A stretch of DNA of 64,000 bases, from contig CP145419.1 in NCBI GenBank assembly GCA_036867785.1, forward strand, positions 1,142,895-1,206,894, written 5' to 3'. A program made the position numbers and the translations under genes. Shown here piece by piece: positions 32,640-41,977 of this stretch. Within the stretch, counting starts at the first letter, position 1. Every line of letters starts with the position of its first letter. The notes beneath the pieces were generated by a model. That model had not been told where the DNA came from and did not search any database. It was given only the letters and a program-made list of their open reading frames with translations. The stretch is from Plasmodiophora brassicae. Taxonomy: Eukaryota > Endomyxa: Phytomyxea > Phytomyxea > Plasmodiophorida.

Positions 32640-33708
32640 TTAGTTGTGTCTCGTATCGTCAAGGCAGACCTGGAGGGCGTGCGGGTTATAGACTTGTCGG
32701 ACGTGCATGTCGGGCGGCCTGTATCCTCGGTCCAGGATGGAATGCAGGCCGACGCGCGGAATGCAGTCGTCGAGCAACGCGATCCACTCCATGCAATCAG
32801 CACACTGCGCACGATCCATGCCGGTCGCCAGACCGATCAGGTCGGCATACCCGTCGAACATATGGAACAGCACAGAGGCGGCCAGCACATACGGGCTGTA
32901 CTGCAGCGACTTGACATAGAGCCTTGCAGCATCGATGACCTCCATGACGCGTACGAACCGGTCGGATCGCAGCAGGTCGCGTCCGGGTTTGCTGCCAGGC
33001 GTCGCCTGGTCGATGCCACGGAGCAGGAACAGGCGCGCCCAGGTCGACGGCGAATGCGGGCGCAGCATCCAGCCCAGCGCTTTCACCATGTCCAACTCGG
33101 TGCGCAGGATCTCCGCCGCCGCGTACGAACCCGCGCACGTGTACGCAAAATCCGCGACAGTGGGCACGTTCACATCCTGAGCACCAAAATGGCTCCGTGA
33201 ACAACGCCGCTCCGCCAATAGGCGCCCGGCGTACCTCGAGTTTGCTGGCGATGAACAAGGCGGTGACGGCGACGAGTTGCAGCCGGGTGGGCGGGGTCGC
33301 CAGTTGCCCGCACACGTACCGGTCGAAATAGTTGGTGGCCAGGTGGCACGTCTCGCGGGACAGGCCGTACTCCTGGCAGACTTGCTGCATCCAGTCGACA
33401 ACGATCGAGCGCATCTTCGGGCGGAGGCACGGGTGCCCGGTCAAATAGTTCGGGTTCAGGTTCGTGTCGTACGTAGACTGACGCGTACGCATGCGCTCGA
33501 TCATCGTGGTGGTCGTGTCCAGCAGGGCGCCGCGGCACACGTCCGGCTCGATCCATCGCGTCATACAGGCGCCGGCGCCGTCATCGAGCTCGCGGCACAG
33601 CAGAACCTTGCCGACCGCAACCGCGTTGGCCTGGACCCGATGCCGCCGCGACAGGTCACCGGCGGCGTCGGCGGCGGCATCCCGATTCCGCTTGGCCCGC
33701 CGCGACAT
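32640..33708 (-). CDS. A/E-type cyclin
   Basis: Two exons, 33708-33235 and 33176-32640 (58-nt intron; 336 residues). After a basic N-terminus (MSRRAKRNRDAAADAA) comes a full cyclin box: MRSIVVDWMQQVCQEYGLSR then ETCHLATNYFDRYV at about residues 95-130, with the conserved Arg (MR) and Lys/Glu positions for CDK contact, then LQLVAVTALFIASKLED and FAYTCAGSYAAAEIL. A second helical repeat carries YSPYVLAASVLFHMF. The order and spacing resemble cyclin E/A. No destruction box RxxL is obvious in the short N-terminus. It should activate a CDK in the nucleus. The C-terminus is Pro-poor and ends LDDTRHN. Confidence 0.9.
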
Positions 33709-33904
33709 CCGAACGACGTCTCCCGCCGACGAGGTCGCCCCGCGCCCTCAGCAGTCCGCCAGCCCGTCAGCGGGGACCCCACAACGACGCCGCGCCTTTT
33801 TCCAGCCGCCCGGCGCGTTTTTGCAGAACCATGCTTATAGAGCGTGTTTCAAGTCAAAATAGAGGTGGAGTCTGCAGCTCACTGCAGATAGACCGGTAGA
33901 CGCC

Positions 33905-34278
33905 ATGGAGAAGTCGGACGGGACACCCAAGAGGAAACGTGTTCGGACCGCGAAAGGAGACGAGACGAGCGAGACTATAATATCGTGGCGGGCAGATGGT
34001 GGAGTGCTGCGCTGTCGTCCAAGGAGCAACGTCGCAGTTACTTCTTGGACGCCAAAAACAAGCAGCAGCTCCTCAAGGGTTGGCATCGTCTGGCTGTCAT
34101 GTTTAACAGTCAGCTGGGCATGGATGTGCCGGTCGAAAAGATCGAAAACAAGTACCAGCAGGTGGTCGCCCAGTATCGCAAGTTGATGGCTGCTGATCGC
34201 GAGACGGGCAACAACCCGAGGCAATTGGCGCAACCGGTGTACTACTTCCTGACGATTCGGAGACGCGTACCAGAATGA
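33905..34278 (+). pseudogene. Myb/SANT-like DNA-binding fragment, frame-broken
   Basis: A plus ATG at 33905 opens MEKSDGTPKRKRVRTAKG then ETIISWRADGG, and the homologous continuation lies in another frame: SYFLDAKNKQQLLKGW, HRLAVMFNSQLGMDVPVEKI and ENKYQQVVAQYRKL. Together they follow the Myb/SANT-like three-helix pattern (W..D...LL, W..I...F, NKY..L...Y). No intron of normal size joins them, so this is probably a decayed gene or an old domesticated fragment. Stop at about 34278. It lies beside the chimeric pseudogene at 34322-34690. Confidence 0.45.
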
Positions 34279-34321
34279 CCGACGGTCCGCGCTGCGCCGT
34301 ATCTGCACGCTCGACGCATCG

Positions 34322-34690
34322 ATGGATGCAATCGTCGACCGGCTGGCGCTATGGACAGGGTGTCTGGGCATTTGTCAGCACGCATACGTTGCCGTGCCTC
34401 TGCTGTCGATCCTGCCATCGTTCAGAGAGTTGCGCGACATGCACCAGGTGAGCTGGGGTCACGATTACATTGTCGACGGCAGCGATTTCGGCAACGAGTT
34501 CGCGGCGGACTGGGGCGCCCCGACGCCGTGCAAGATCGGGTTCAAGGCACTCGTCGACCATTACACAGCCCAAAGTACTAAAGGCCAATGACCTTTTTCG
34601 GCTGGATGGATCCTTGTTATGTCAGCCACGACCGTCGGCCAGTAGGAAGCCGCTGAAGTTCAGGTCCCGGGCACTCGTTGCGTATGGCAC
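34322..34690 (+). pseudogene. Chimeric pseudogene: 7TM-receptor piece fused to SDR-gene 3' end
   Basis: 34322-34423 encodes MDAIVDRLALWTGCLGICQ and a further run to LPSF, matching helix 6 of the 7TM gene (near 36172-36273). From 34421 the frame runs straight into RDMHQVSWGHDYIVDGSDF then EFAADWGAPTP, matching the C-terminus of the SDR gene (37901-38052). Similarity continues past the SDR stop into its 3' flank and into the end of the RGS relic (34575-34690 against 38046-38160). The join falls on a shared ttc. There is no complete domain, so I call it a non-functional mosaic. Confidence 0.75.
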
Positions 34691-34907
34691 CGACCAGTAG
34701 GTGGAGGACGAAGGAGGAAAATGCAGCAGGTCGCCTTACTGGACGCCGGATGCACTCTTGGTCGTCATGTGGTCAACGGCCCCCTGTCCAGGCTCCTGCT
34801 TGACCATATCGTCTTTGTGTTGCATGCGGCGATTGGGAGATCGAGACGAAGACCAACGGGTACCACTCGATCAACAACAGGAAATTGCCGGCTCTCGCAC
34901 TATAGCG

Positions 34908-36443
34908 ATGGCGTGGCCGACCACAGTGACTTTGGCCACTCTGCTGACCATGGCGTGCGACGCCAGCCTGCAGGTTGTGTCGCCGGCTGACGGTGCGCTG
35001 CTGGTCGACGTGCCGTACGTGACCGCGGACTCGATTCATACGGGCATCCAGTCGGGCGATGAAGCCGACCTGCTCGTCGCCAACCTGACGTTGTTTGTCG
35101 GCGATCCTTGCAACGACGCTGTGGCCGGTGGACTGCAGCGGCAGGCCGTCATCGTCAGGGATTCGCAGTACTACCTGTCGTGCACGTTGGAGGCACTGGC
35201 GGCCCACATGGTCGACATGGGCGCTGGGGCTGTCTTCTTGGGTGGGCCCGCAATGCGACCGCATGCATGTGTCACGACGTTGACTGACGTTCGTGAAGAT
35301 TGCGGCGGCGGAATCCAGGGCACGAGCGCGTACTACGCATCCGACAACAGCCCGACCGCCATGCTCGCCACACGACGCCTTCCGATCATGGTCCTGTCGC
35401 TGTCCACGAACGAGATCGACCTCATGGTGGCCGCCTTAGCGGATCATCCTCAGGCAAGGGTACGCGTGCAGATCGACACGAATGTATGGGTGGCCGCGTT
35501 CGCCTCGCCAGTCTACCAGTTGTTCGTGCGCGTTATCCCGGCGACCATTTACCTGATCGCGGCGGCCCTGGCAGTCATCTACATGGTACAGCGCCTCCGG
35601 TTCGTACACGCAGACTTCCTCGCGAAGACGATCGAGAGGCGGCGTTCACTGAAGGCGGCTTGCCGCTACATCGTCGTGCACGGTCTGCGTATCCCCGATG
35701 CGTCGCTGCTGCTCGAGTTCGTGTCGTGCACGTTGAACGGCGTCGTTATTGCCGTTGGTGGCTTCTGTTCCACATCCAACTTACCGGGTGGACTGGTCAA
35801 TTTCTTCCTTCCGCAACTGGCGGGCGCCAGCATTGCTGGCGACGTGCTGGCGGCGATTGTCTGGCAGCGGATGCGCAATCCGTCACCGAGTGGCGCCAAC
35901 AACTGGCCGATGAGTCGCATCGCGACGGTCTCCGTCATGATCCTGCTTCCGATTGCCATCGACACGATCGTATCACTGACGTTCGCTGTTCCCGGTACGG
36001 GCCGCGCTCTTGGGCGCTGGATGGCGGACAACATTGCTGCAATCGCCGGGGCGCTGTTCTGCCTTCTGCAACTGGTCATTGGGATCCACTTCCTGAGCCA
36101 GTCGACGCGTTTCATTCTGGAGACACGCTCCCGTCGCGCGTCTCTTCGTGGCAGGGGCGGCCTCGACGCCTCCATGGATGTAATGATCGCACGGCTGGCT
36201 CGGTGGACAGCGTTGCTGGGCGTGTGTCAGCTCGTGTTTGTCGCCATCACGCCGATCGCCGTTCTGCCGTCGTTCAAGACTCCGCCCGTCTGGACGGCAT
36301 ACTGGGCGGTGGTCGGCACCAGCAAGGCCATGTCGGCACTCTGCTGCGTCAACATGTTCAAGCAACGACGCAAGTCACACAAGGTCGTGCAAACTAGCAT
36401 CAGCAAGAAGCCTTCGCTGGTCCCGTCGGCCCCCTCAACGTGA
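34908..36443 (+). CDS. Seven-transmembrane receptor-like protein with PA-like ectodomain
   Basis: Single exon from ATG 34908 (511 residues); the frame is open upstream to 34701 but the signal peptide AWPTTVTLATLLTMACDASL fixes the start. The ectodomain (~20-210) has VNLTLFV-like beta strands and SQYYLSCTLEALAAHMVDMG then AGAVFLGGP, resembling protease-associated (PA) domains. Seven hydrophobic helices follow: about residues 205-227, 263-285, 294-316, 340-361, 371-393, 428-450 and 457-477. The cytosolic tail is Lys/Ser-rich. PA-ectodomain 7TM proteins can be receptors or sorting proteins; ligand unknown. A fragment of it sits in the chimera at 34.3 kb. Lack of introns contrasts with the Cache receptor at 44.9 kb. 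Confidence 0.7.
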   Translation: MAWPTTVTLATLLTMACDASLQVVSPADGALLVDVPYVTADSIHTGIQSGDEADLLVANLTLFVGDPCNDAVAGGLQRQAVIVRDSQYYLSCTLEALAAHMVDMGAGAVFLGGPAMRPHACVTTLTDVREDCGGGIQGTSAYYASDNSPTAMLATRRLPIMVLSLSTNEIDLMVAALADHPQARVRVQIDTNVWVAAFASPVYQLFVRVIPATIYLIAAALAVIYMVQRLRFVHADFLAKTIERRRSLKAACRYIVVHGLRIPDASLLLEFVSCTLNGVVIAVGGFCSTSNLPGGLVNFFLPQLAGASIAGDVLAAIVWQRMRNPSPSGANNWPMSRIATVSVMILLPIAIDTIVSLTFAVPGTGRALGRWMADNIAAIAGALFCLLQLVIGIHFLSQSTRFILETRSRRASLRGRGGLDASMDVMIARLARWTALLGVCQLVFVAITPIAVLPSFKTPPVWTAYWAVVGTSKAMSALCCVNMFKQRRKSHKVVQTSISKKPSLVPSAPST

Positions 36444-37062
36444 CCAAATCGGCAAGAACATTGGGCGTCTGCGCACAGCGCCTATCCCCTCTTGAAAAAC
36501 AGCATTCTCAATGTTTCTATGGAGTTCAACTCAATTTGCCAATGGAGTTCAAACGCACCTGATCACAATAAATGCGAGCACAAAGTGGATTTCGACCATT
36601 GGTCAGGAACCGACCGAGGCTGGGTATCGAAGTGCCGTTGGACGGATGTGAGTGGGCGTTTGCGTTCGTATAAGACTTGTCGGCGTTATGCCCGGGCTCT
36701 GAGCAGCTACAGGTGACTACGGGGGACTGAGCCTGGAGTCTCTCCAATCGAGCAGATGTGGTTGATTGGGCCTTTGGCAACGCTTGACAACGCGCGCGCG
36801 TCTGGGCTGACTTGTGGGCCTGAACGAGACCTCGCGTGATCCGTCCCTGCGTTTCCGCAAGAATTGAGGAGAACCGCTGTGGGGCCGCTCCACTTCTGTG
36901 ACGGCGGGCGCTAAAGTCGGAGCTTTAACAAACGGTTTGTGTCGAGTGTGACTCGACACCAATCCGTTCTGTTGTCCAACGCGAGTCGCGATCACCGTTC
37001 GCCGTCGCCCACTCTCAATCCCTGTGCGCGCTGTGCTGTTCAACGCCGGCAACTGTCCCGTT
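36444..37062. other. Intergenic
   Basis: 619 bases before the SDR gene. The text is more A/T-rich (36480-36600) than neighbouring exons. A short inverted motif gtcgagtgtgactcgac at 36938-36954 is a near-perfect palindrome about 110 bases before the SDR ATG and could be an operator-like site. No gene recognised. Confidence 0.45.
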
Positions 37063-38058
37063 ATGGCTTCTACACTGCCCGTCCACACGATCATCGGGGC
37101 GAACGGCGCCGTCGGCCGTAGCCTCAAGGCGCACCTCGCCAAGCGATCGACCGACCTGGCCGTCCGCACCGTTTCGCGCAGCGCGTCGTCCGACCCATCG
37201 CACGTGTCGGCGTCGTGCCTCGACCACGATGCGATCGTAGCGGCCTGCGCCGGGTCGGCTGTCGTGTACCTGGTCATCGGCATCGAGTACAACGCCACAG
37301 TCTGGGAGCGGGATTGGCCAGTCATCATGGAGAACGTCCTCGACGCGTGTGCCGCCAGCAAGGCGACGCTGATCTTTGCCGACAACCTGTACTCGTACGG
37401 CGCGACGAAAGAGGTACTGACGCCTGCGCTGCCCTACACGACCAGCGCGACGCCATCGCGCAAGGCGCTGGTCCGCGCCAATCTGTCCCGACGCATCGAG
37501 GCGGTCGCGAAGGCCAAGACGATCCCGGGTTATGCCATCGTCAGAGGCAGCGATTTCTTTGGACCTCTGTGCACTGGCCTGAGCCACCTGGGCGACTACG
37601 TCGTGCGTCCGATCATGCAGGGCCAGAAGGCGCAGTTCATCGTGCCGTTCAACGTGTACAAGCACTCGATCACGTACGACGACGATTTCGGTCGCTGCCT
37701 CTGCATCGCGGGTACGTCGACGCGCGCCCTGGGCCGCGCCTGGCACGTCCCGAACAACGACCCGTTGACGTTCAAGCAATACGTCGACATCATTGCACAA
37801 GTCGTGGAAGAATCCGGCGGTCCGCCGGCGTCGACCGTCAAGGTTGGCCGCATGATGCCACCCTGGCTGCAGGCCGCCGTGTCGCCGTTCGTCAGTTTCT
37901 TTCGCGAAACGCGCGACATGTATCAGGTGTGCTGGGACCACGACTACATTGTTGACGGCAGCGATTTCGCCAACGAGTTTGCAGCGGAATGGGGCGCCCC
38001 CACGCCGTACAAGGTCGGGTTCAAGGCCGTCGTGGACCACTACAACACCCAGAAGTAA
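37063..38058 (+). CDS. Extended SDR NAD(P)-dependent epimerase/reductase
   Basis: Single exon, 331 residues from ATG 37063. The Rossmann motif GANGAVGRSL (GxxGxxG type) at residues ~12-21, the second-strand HDAIVAACAGSAVVYLVIG, NLYSYGATKEVL in the place of the active-site Tyr/Lys region, and a substrate region with HVPNNDPLTFKQYVD all fit the NAD-dependent epimerase/dehydratase group often seen as stand-alone enzymes in bacteria and protists. The substrate is unknown. No signal peptide, so cytosolic. The absence of introns in a genome where most genes have several, and the bacterial-like family, hint at acquisition by transfer, but this is weak. Its 3' end is copied in the chimera at 34.4 kb. 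Confidence 0.8.
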   Translation: MASTLPVHTIIGANGAVGRSLKAHLAKRSTDLAVRTVSRSASSDPSHVSASCLDHDAIVAACAGSAVVYLVIGIEYNATVWERDWPVIMENVLDACAASKATLIFADNLYSYGATKEVLTPALPYTTSATPSRKALVRANLSRRIEAVAKAKTIPGYAIVRGSDFFGPLCTGLSHLGDYVVRPIMQGQKAQFIVPFNVYKHSITYDDDFGRCLCIAGTSTRALGRAWHVPNNDPLTFKQYVDIIAQVVEESGGPPASTVKVGRMMPPWLQAAVSPFVSFFRETRDMYQVCWDHDYIVDGSDFANEFAAEWGAPTPYKVGFKAVVDHYNTQK

Positions 38059-38103
38059 AACGACCAATGACCATTGTGGGCTGCATGCATCGATCTTGCA
38101 ATG

Positions 38104-38700
38104 TCAGTTACGCCCCCTGGTCAGCAGGAAGCGCTCGTAACTGTCGCGCTTCATGAGCTGGAACACCTCGCCGGCACTCCTGTGCGGCAACAGGGCGCTC
38201 ATCGCGATCCAAACGCAGACGGCCGGCGCCGTCGAAATGGGTGTGCGGCAGGTTGACGGCGAGCGGCGCGTCAGCGGCGATGAACAGCGCGTATACCAGT
38301 TCGGCGTCGGCGCTGGCCGCGTCCAACGACGTCTCGATGTCGATCAACGTGTCCGTCGCCGTATCGGCGGCAACTCGTAGAACAGCAAGTTCTTCCCCGC
38401 CAACCTTCAATCGACTGTAAACCATACAAGGCGTCAGAAACCGCTCACTTCGACGCTGAATTCGTGGATCGGAATCTGCTTGTGGTCGGCGCGGCTATCG
38501 TCATCCTCGAGTAACCGGTCGAACGAGTTCAACTGGTGGGGCATGACCACTGGGCGGTTCGATGGCTCTACTGTAACTGGTGATTGGCGTCTCTAGGATG
38601 TCCTGGTATCCCATTTCGAGGGGAAGCAAGGACTGGCCCATGACGCCTTGCACGAGGAATCCAACGACGGTCGTGACGATACCGACGTTGGATTGCTTCC
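38104..38700 (-). pseudogene. RGS-domain relic with a preceding membrane helix
   Basis: On the minus strand, pieces of an RGS domain appear in order but in different frames: LNSFDRLLEDDDSRADHKQI and HEFSVE (near 38540-38440), NLLFYEL (~38385), DAELVYALFIAADAPLAVNL (~38320-38260) and GEVFQLMKRDSYERFLLTRG before a stop at 38104-38106. Just upstream (38690-38600) is a hydrophobic helix and MGYQDILETP. RGS proteins speed GTP hydrolysis by G-alpha; fusion to a 7TM segment is known in protists and plants. I cannot join the pieces with normal introns throughout, so I call it a decayed 7TM-RGS gene. A live gene with odd introns is possible. Confidence 0.5.
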
Positions 38701-39154
38701 ATGCAACGACCGACCGGCTTCACCTGCTTCTTGCGCGACGACACCTCGTGGGCGTCGTTCAACCAAAGCGGGCGCTGATGATTCGCTGACTAAGTTCGGC
38801 AACGAAATCAAGCAGGGTTTGGGCGACCTTGGTCGAGAACTTGCAGCAGGTCTGTTGGCCGGTGGCAGGACCGACGACGTCAAGGACCTGCTGGCCTCCA
38901 CGCGAAAGAGGCGTCTGCAACGAACCAGCTCCTGACTGCCCAGGCGCGTACGTTCGGCGAGACGGACGAACTATTCTCACGAGTCACGATGGGGTCCCGC
39001 TTATGTGTGGCGAAGGCACCGCAGAAGGCAGTACACAGGCTGACATGTTTGCTGGCAGATGGCCAGGTCGCAATGGGCGTCTTCCTCTGTGAGTCACGCG
39101 ACGGGGTCCCGCTAATTGCAGCAATCTGCGGGCGCATCTCCCCCGATCTCGTCG
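38701..39154. other. Gap with unassigned reading frames
   Basis: Two plus frames are open here, about 38648-38935 (contains DSLTKFGNEIKQGLGDLGRE) and 38989-39258 (contains SRDGVPLIAAICGRISPD). The text gagtcacg..ggggtcccgct occurs twice (38980 and 39090), an imperfect internal repeat 110 bases apart. I recognise no family. The phosphonoacetate hydrolase promoter should be in the right part. Confidence 0.3.
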
Positions 39155-41114
39155 ATGCAGCGCTTGGGCAGGTGGCGGCCGACGCGACAGCCGGCCAGGC
39201 GTCTACTGTCAACAGAAACGATAGTAGTGAACAGGACGGTAGGGGGTGTGTCGCCTGACGAGGGGTTCGACCGCGCTGATGATCGCCGGGCGTAGACGTA
39301 CAATCAACCGGGGCGTGGGTGGCGCCCCACCGTCGGCATCTGCCTCGACGGTACATCCGTCGAGTATATCGTCGAAGCGATCCGGGCAGGCGCCATGCCC
39401 AACCTGCAGAACTGGACGAGCGGGCACTGGGAGGCGATCCCGTCGGCAGCGCCCGGGTGCTCCCGAGGCCTCGCTGCAGGTACCTGCCAGAGTGCACACT
39501 CGCTCTAGACTATATTCGTTTGACCATGGATCCGCGGTACACAGCGGTCATGCCGACGTTCACCAACCCGAACAACGTCTCCATTGCGACCGGGACCGTA
39601 AGCCTGCGGTCGCTGTCTTCGTTCCCTCGACTGATGGCCCGCAGACACCCAGGGTGCATGGCATATCCGGCAACTATTTCTACGACGCGGAACGCGACGA
39701 GGACGTCCACATGAACGCCGCGTCGTACATCCGGGCGCCCACCATCTTCTCCGAGATGGAGCGGCGCGGCGTCAAGGTCGTCGTAGGCGTATGCGCCGCC
39801 GCCGTTCCTTACTAACGCTGCTCCTTCTACAGGTCATTGTGACAACAGCGAAGCAGAAACTGTACGACCTTCTTGCTGCCAGTTCGTTCATGCGCATCTG
39901 CGTGCCCTTCTGCAACGTGCCCTTAGCGCAGTCGTGCAGACCTGGACCTGTCGCAGAGCATTGTAGTGGCGTCGGAGACGGCCGAGGATCAGACGACGAC
40001 GGCGCACCTGGCGAGGCATGGCATTGAGGGTGGCATTCGCGCCCTGTTGCCGTCGTACGCGACGACGCCCGGCATCTACGACCCGCGGATCAGCTATCAC
40101 TCCCTCGATACGGCCCTGGCTCTGGTAACGCGATCGACGGCCACGCTCGATATGGGACTCACAGGACGTGGCAGTTGCAACGCCATATGGAACAGTCGCC
40201 GATGACACCTGCCATGGTCTACTGTTCAACGACCGACTTTGTCCAGCATCAGTGAGTATAGTGTCGTCCTGCGCCCGCTCGCGTCACCTGAGATCGTCCT
40301 CTATAGGTTCGTTCCTGGGTCTCCCGAAGCGAACGAGTTCTGCGCGGCCGTCGACGAGAGGCTCGGGCGGTTCGACAGCGAGTGCTCGGCGATGATTGGC
40401 ATCACGGCCGACCATGGCATGAACGACAAGGTCAAGTACGACGGTACACCCAACATCTGCTACCTGCGACCCGTTGTCGATCGCGTTGGCGTCAAGTGCC
40501 GCATCGTGCTGCCCATCACGGACGCCTACGTTCGACATCATGGTGGGCTCGGCTCCTTCGCGATGCTCCATTTCGACAACAAGGTGTGCCAATGTGCGCC
40601 GCCCAACTGTGCTCGTCTGACTGTTCCCGCAGCGAGACGCACGCGAGGCGCATGGCGAGCTATGCAGGATGCGAGGCATGTACACGATTGTAAACAAGGC
40701 AGCCGCCGCTGATGAAATGAGCCTCCCGAAGGATCGTCTAGGTCGCGTATCCTCTTCGGTACTATAACAGGAACGTGTCGCTGATGGGCGTCCATCGATA
40801 GGAGACATCGTCCTCGTTGCCAAGCGCGATTTCGTGTTTGCCAGCAGCCCCGAGGAGCATGACCTGTCCCAGCTGGACCCGGGCGTCAAGCTGAGATCGC
40901 ATGGCGGCTTTTCAGAGATGACCGTCCCGATGTATTTCAATTTCAAGCTCAACGACGCCTATGCGAAGCGACTGCACTCAGGTGGGATTCATTTCCAGTG
41001 CACATGATCACGATGCCTTGGCTGACACTGGTCCCCCCGCCAGGTGAGATGCGCAACTTCCACCTGTTCGAAGCGCTCTGCAACGGCGCCGGCCAGCAAA
41101 CAATGCACGATTAG
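39155..41114 (+). CDS. Phosphonoacetate hydrolase (PhnA-type, alkaline phosphatase superfamily) with mitochondrial-type presequence
   Basis: Eleven exons: 39155-39238, 39296-39479, 39545-39597, 39645-39782, 39833-39881, 39940-40124, 40196-40251, 40307-40583, 40633-40741, 40802-40981, 41044-41114 (introns 47-71 nt), giving 461 residues. The leader [20 protein letters not shown] is Arg-rich without acids, as in mitochondrial targeting. The enzyme body starts [16 protein letters not shown] (first metal Asp), [14 protein letters not shown] (nucleophile Thr), [25 protein letters not shown] (metal Asp/His), [16 protein letters not shown] (Asp-His pair), [18 protein letters not shown] and [13 protein letters not shown], then [13 protein letters not shown]. 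These are the signatures of phosphonoacetate hydrolase, which splits the C-P bond of phosphonoacetate to acetate and phosphate. The related ENPP group is less similar. Substrate is inferred from family. Tail-to-tail with eIF1A, 41 bases apart. Confidence 0.85.
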
Positions 41115-41155
41115 ATGGGGGAAGACTGCATGACTGCGTGTATTGCGTGCCCAGA

Positions 41156-41680
41156 CTAGATCTCGTCGAACACGAAGTTGCATTCCTCTTCCTCGTCGGA
41201 TCCCATGACGGCCGTCTCGTTGATTCGTGCTGAGCGGAACATATGTCAGAGGGGGGATGTCTCCTCGAGCACAACCACATATCCGCACCATTGTCAGGCA
41301 GTTCGCCCATGGCTTTCAGGGCGCGTGCCTCATCGGCCGAGTACTTTAGAATGCAATCGGCCTTCTCGTCCTGGTAGTCTCGCAGGCCCAGCAGGACAAT
41401 GTCGCCCTGGGTGATCCAGACGCGCTTGCGCATCTTACCACGAATGTGGCAGAGGCGCGTCTTCCCATCGAAACAGACGGCTTCCAATCGGCCTGGGCCC
41501 CACGTGTGAGCATCGCACGATTCGAACGGATTCCTCCCGCACGAGCATACCGTTGCCCAACATTTTGACGACCTGCGCGTACTCCTGGCCGTCCTCCTTG
41601 ACAGTCAGCTCCCGCTTCTCATCGCCTTCGTTCTTACCGCGACGACGGTTCTTACCGCCCTTGCCCTTGTTCTTCGGCAT
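41156..41680 (-). CDS. EIF1A: Translation initiation factor eIF1A
   Basis: Three exons: 41680-41551, 41492-41289, 41229-41156 (introns 58 and 59 nt; 135 residues, human 144). The start [20 protein letters not shown] is the hallmark basic N-terminal tail; [20 protein letters not shown] then [20 protein letters not shown] form the OB fold with RNA-binding face, and [20 protein letters not shown] follows. The acidic C-tail is short: [20 protein letters not shown] then EI, keeping the eIF5B-binding end. It promotes scanning and start-codon selection on the 40S ribosome. Both splice joins are confirmed by the family sequence. Confidence 0.95.
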
Positions 41681-41977
41681 CGCTTACGTAACCGCTAATT
41701 GCCTGTGACCTGAGCCTACCTTGACTCATCCGGGGTGAATCAACATACGATATCCGGAGACCGAAGCGAGTCATTACAGATGCAGTCGGGACAATGAGGA
41801 CCACGGGAGCAGGCCGGGGGGCCGGCGCGGCGACAACGACGCCGGGATGGATCGGGGAGATGCCGGTTGTGGTCTTGGGCGTTTACGTCGCACCAAGTTG
41901 GGCAAGACTGCGTGGCGGAGTCCGTGGCGGAGTCAGACCCAACCGACTCTCCAGGCGAGGAGCGTCCTGGGACGACC

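Noticed and set aside
36717-37385. 222-residue minus frame before and across the SDR gene
   Set aside because: Half of it is antisense to the Rossmann domain; Ser/Arg/Thr-rich without motif.
39155-41114. Ecto-nucleotide pyrophosphatase (ENPP) as identity
   Set aside because: Same superfamily, but the order [29 protein letters not shown] and [18 protein letters not shown] fits phosphonoacetate hydrolase much better.
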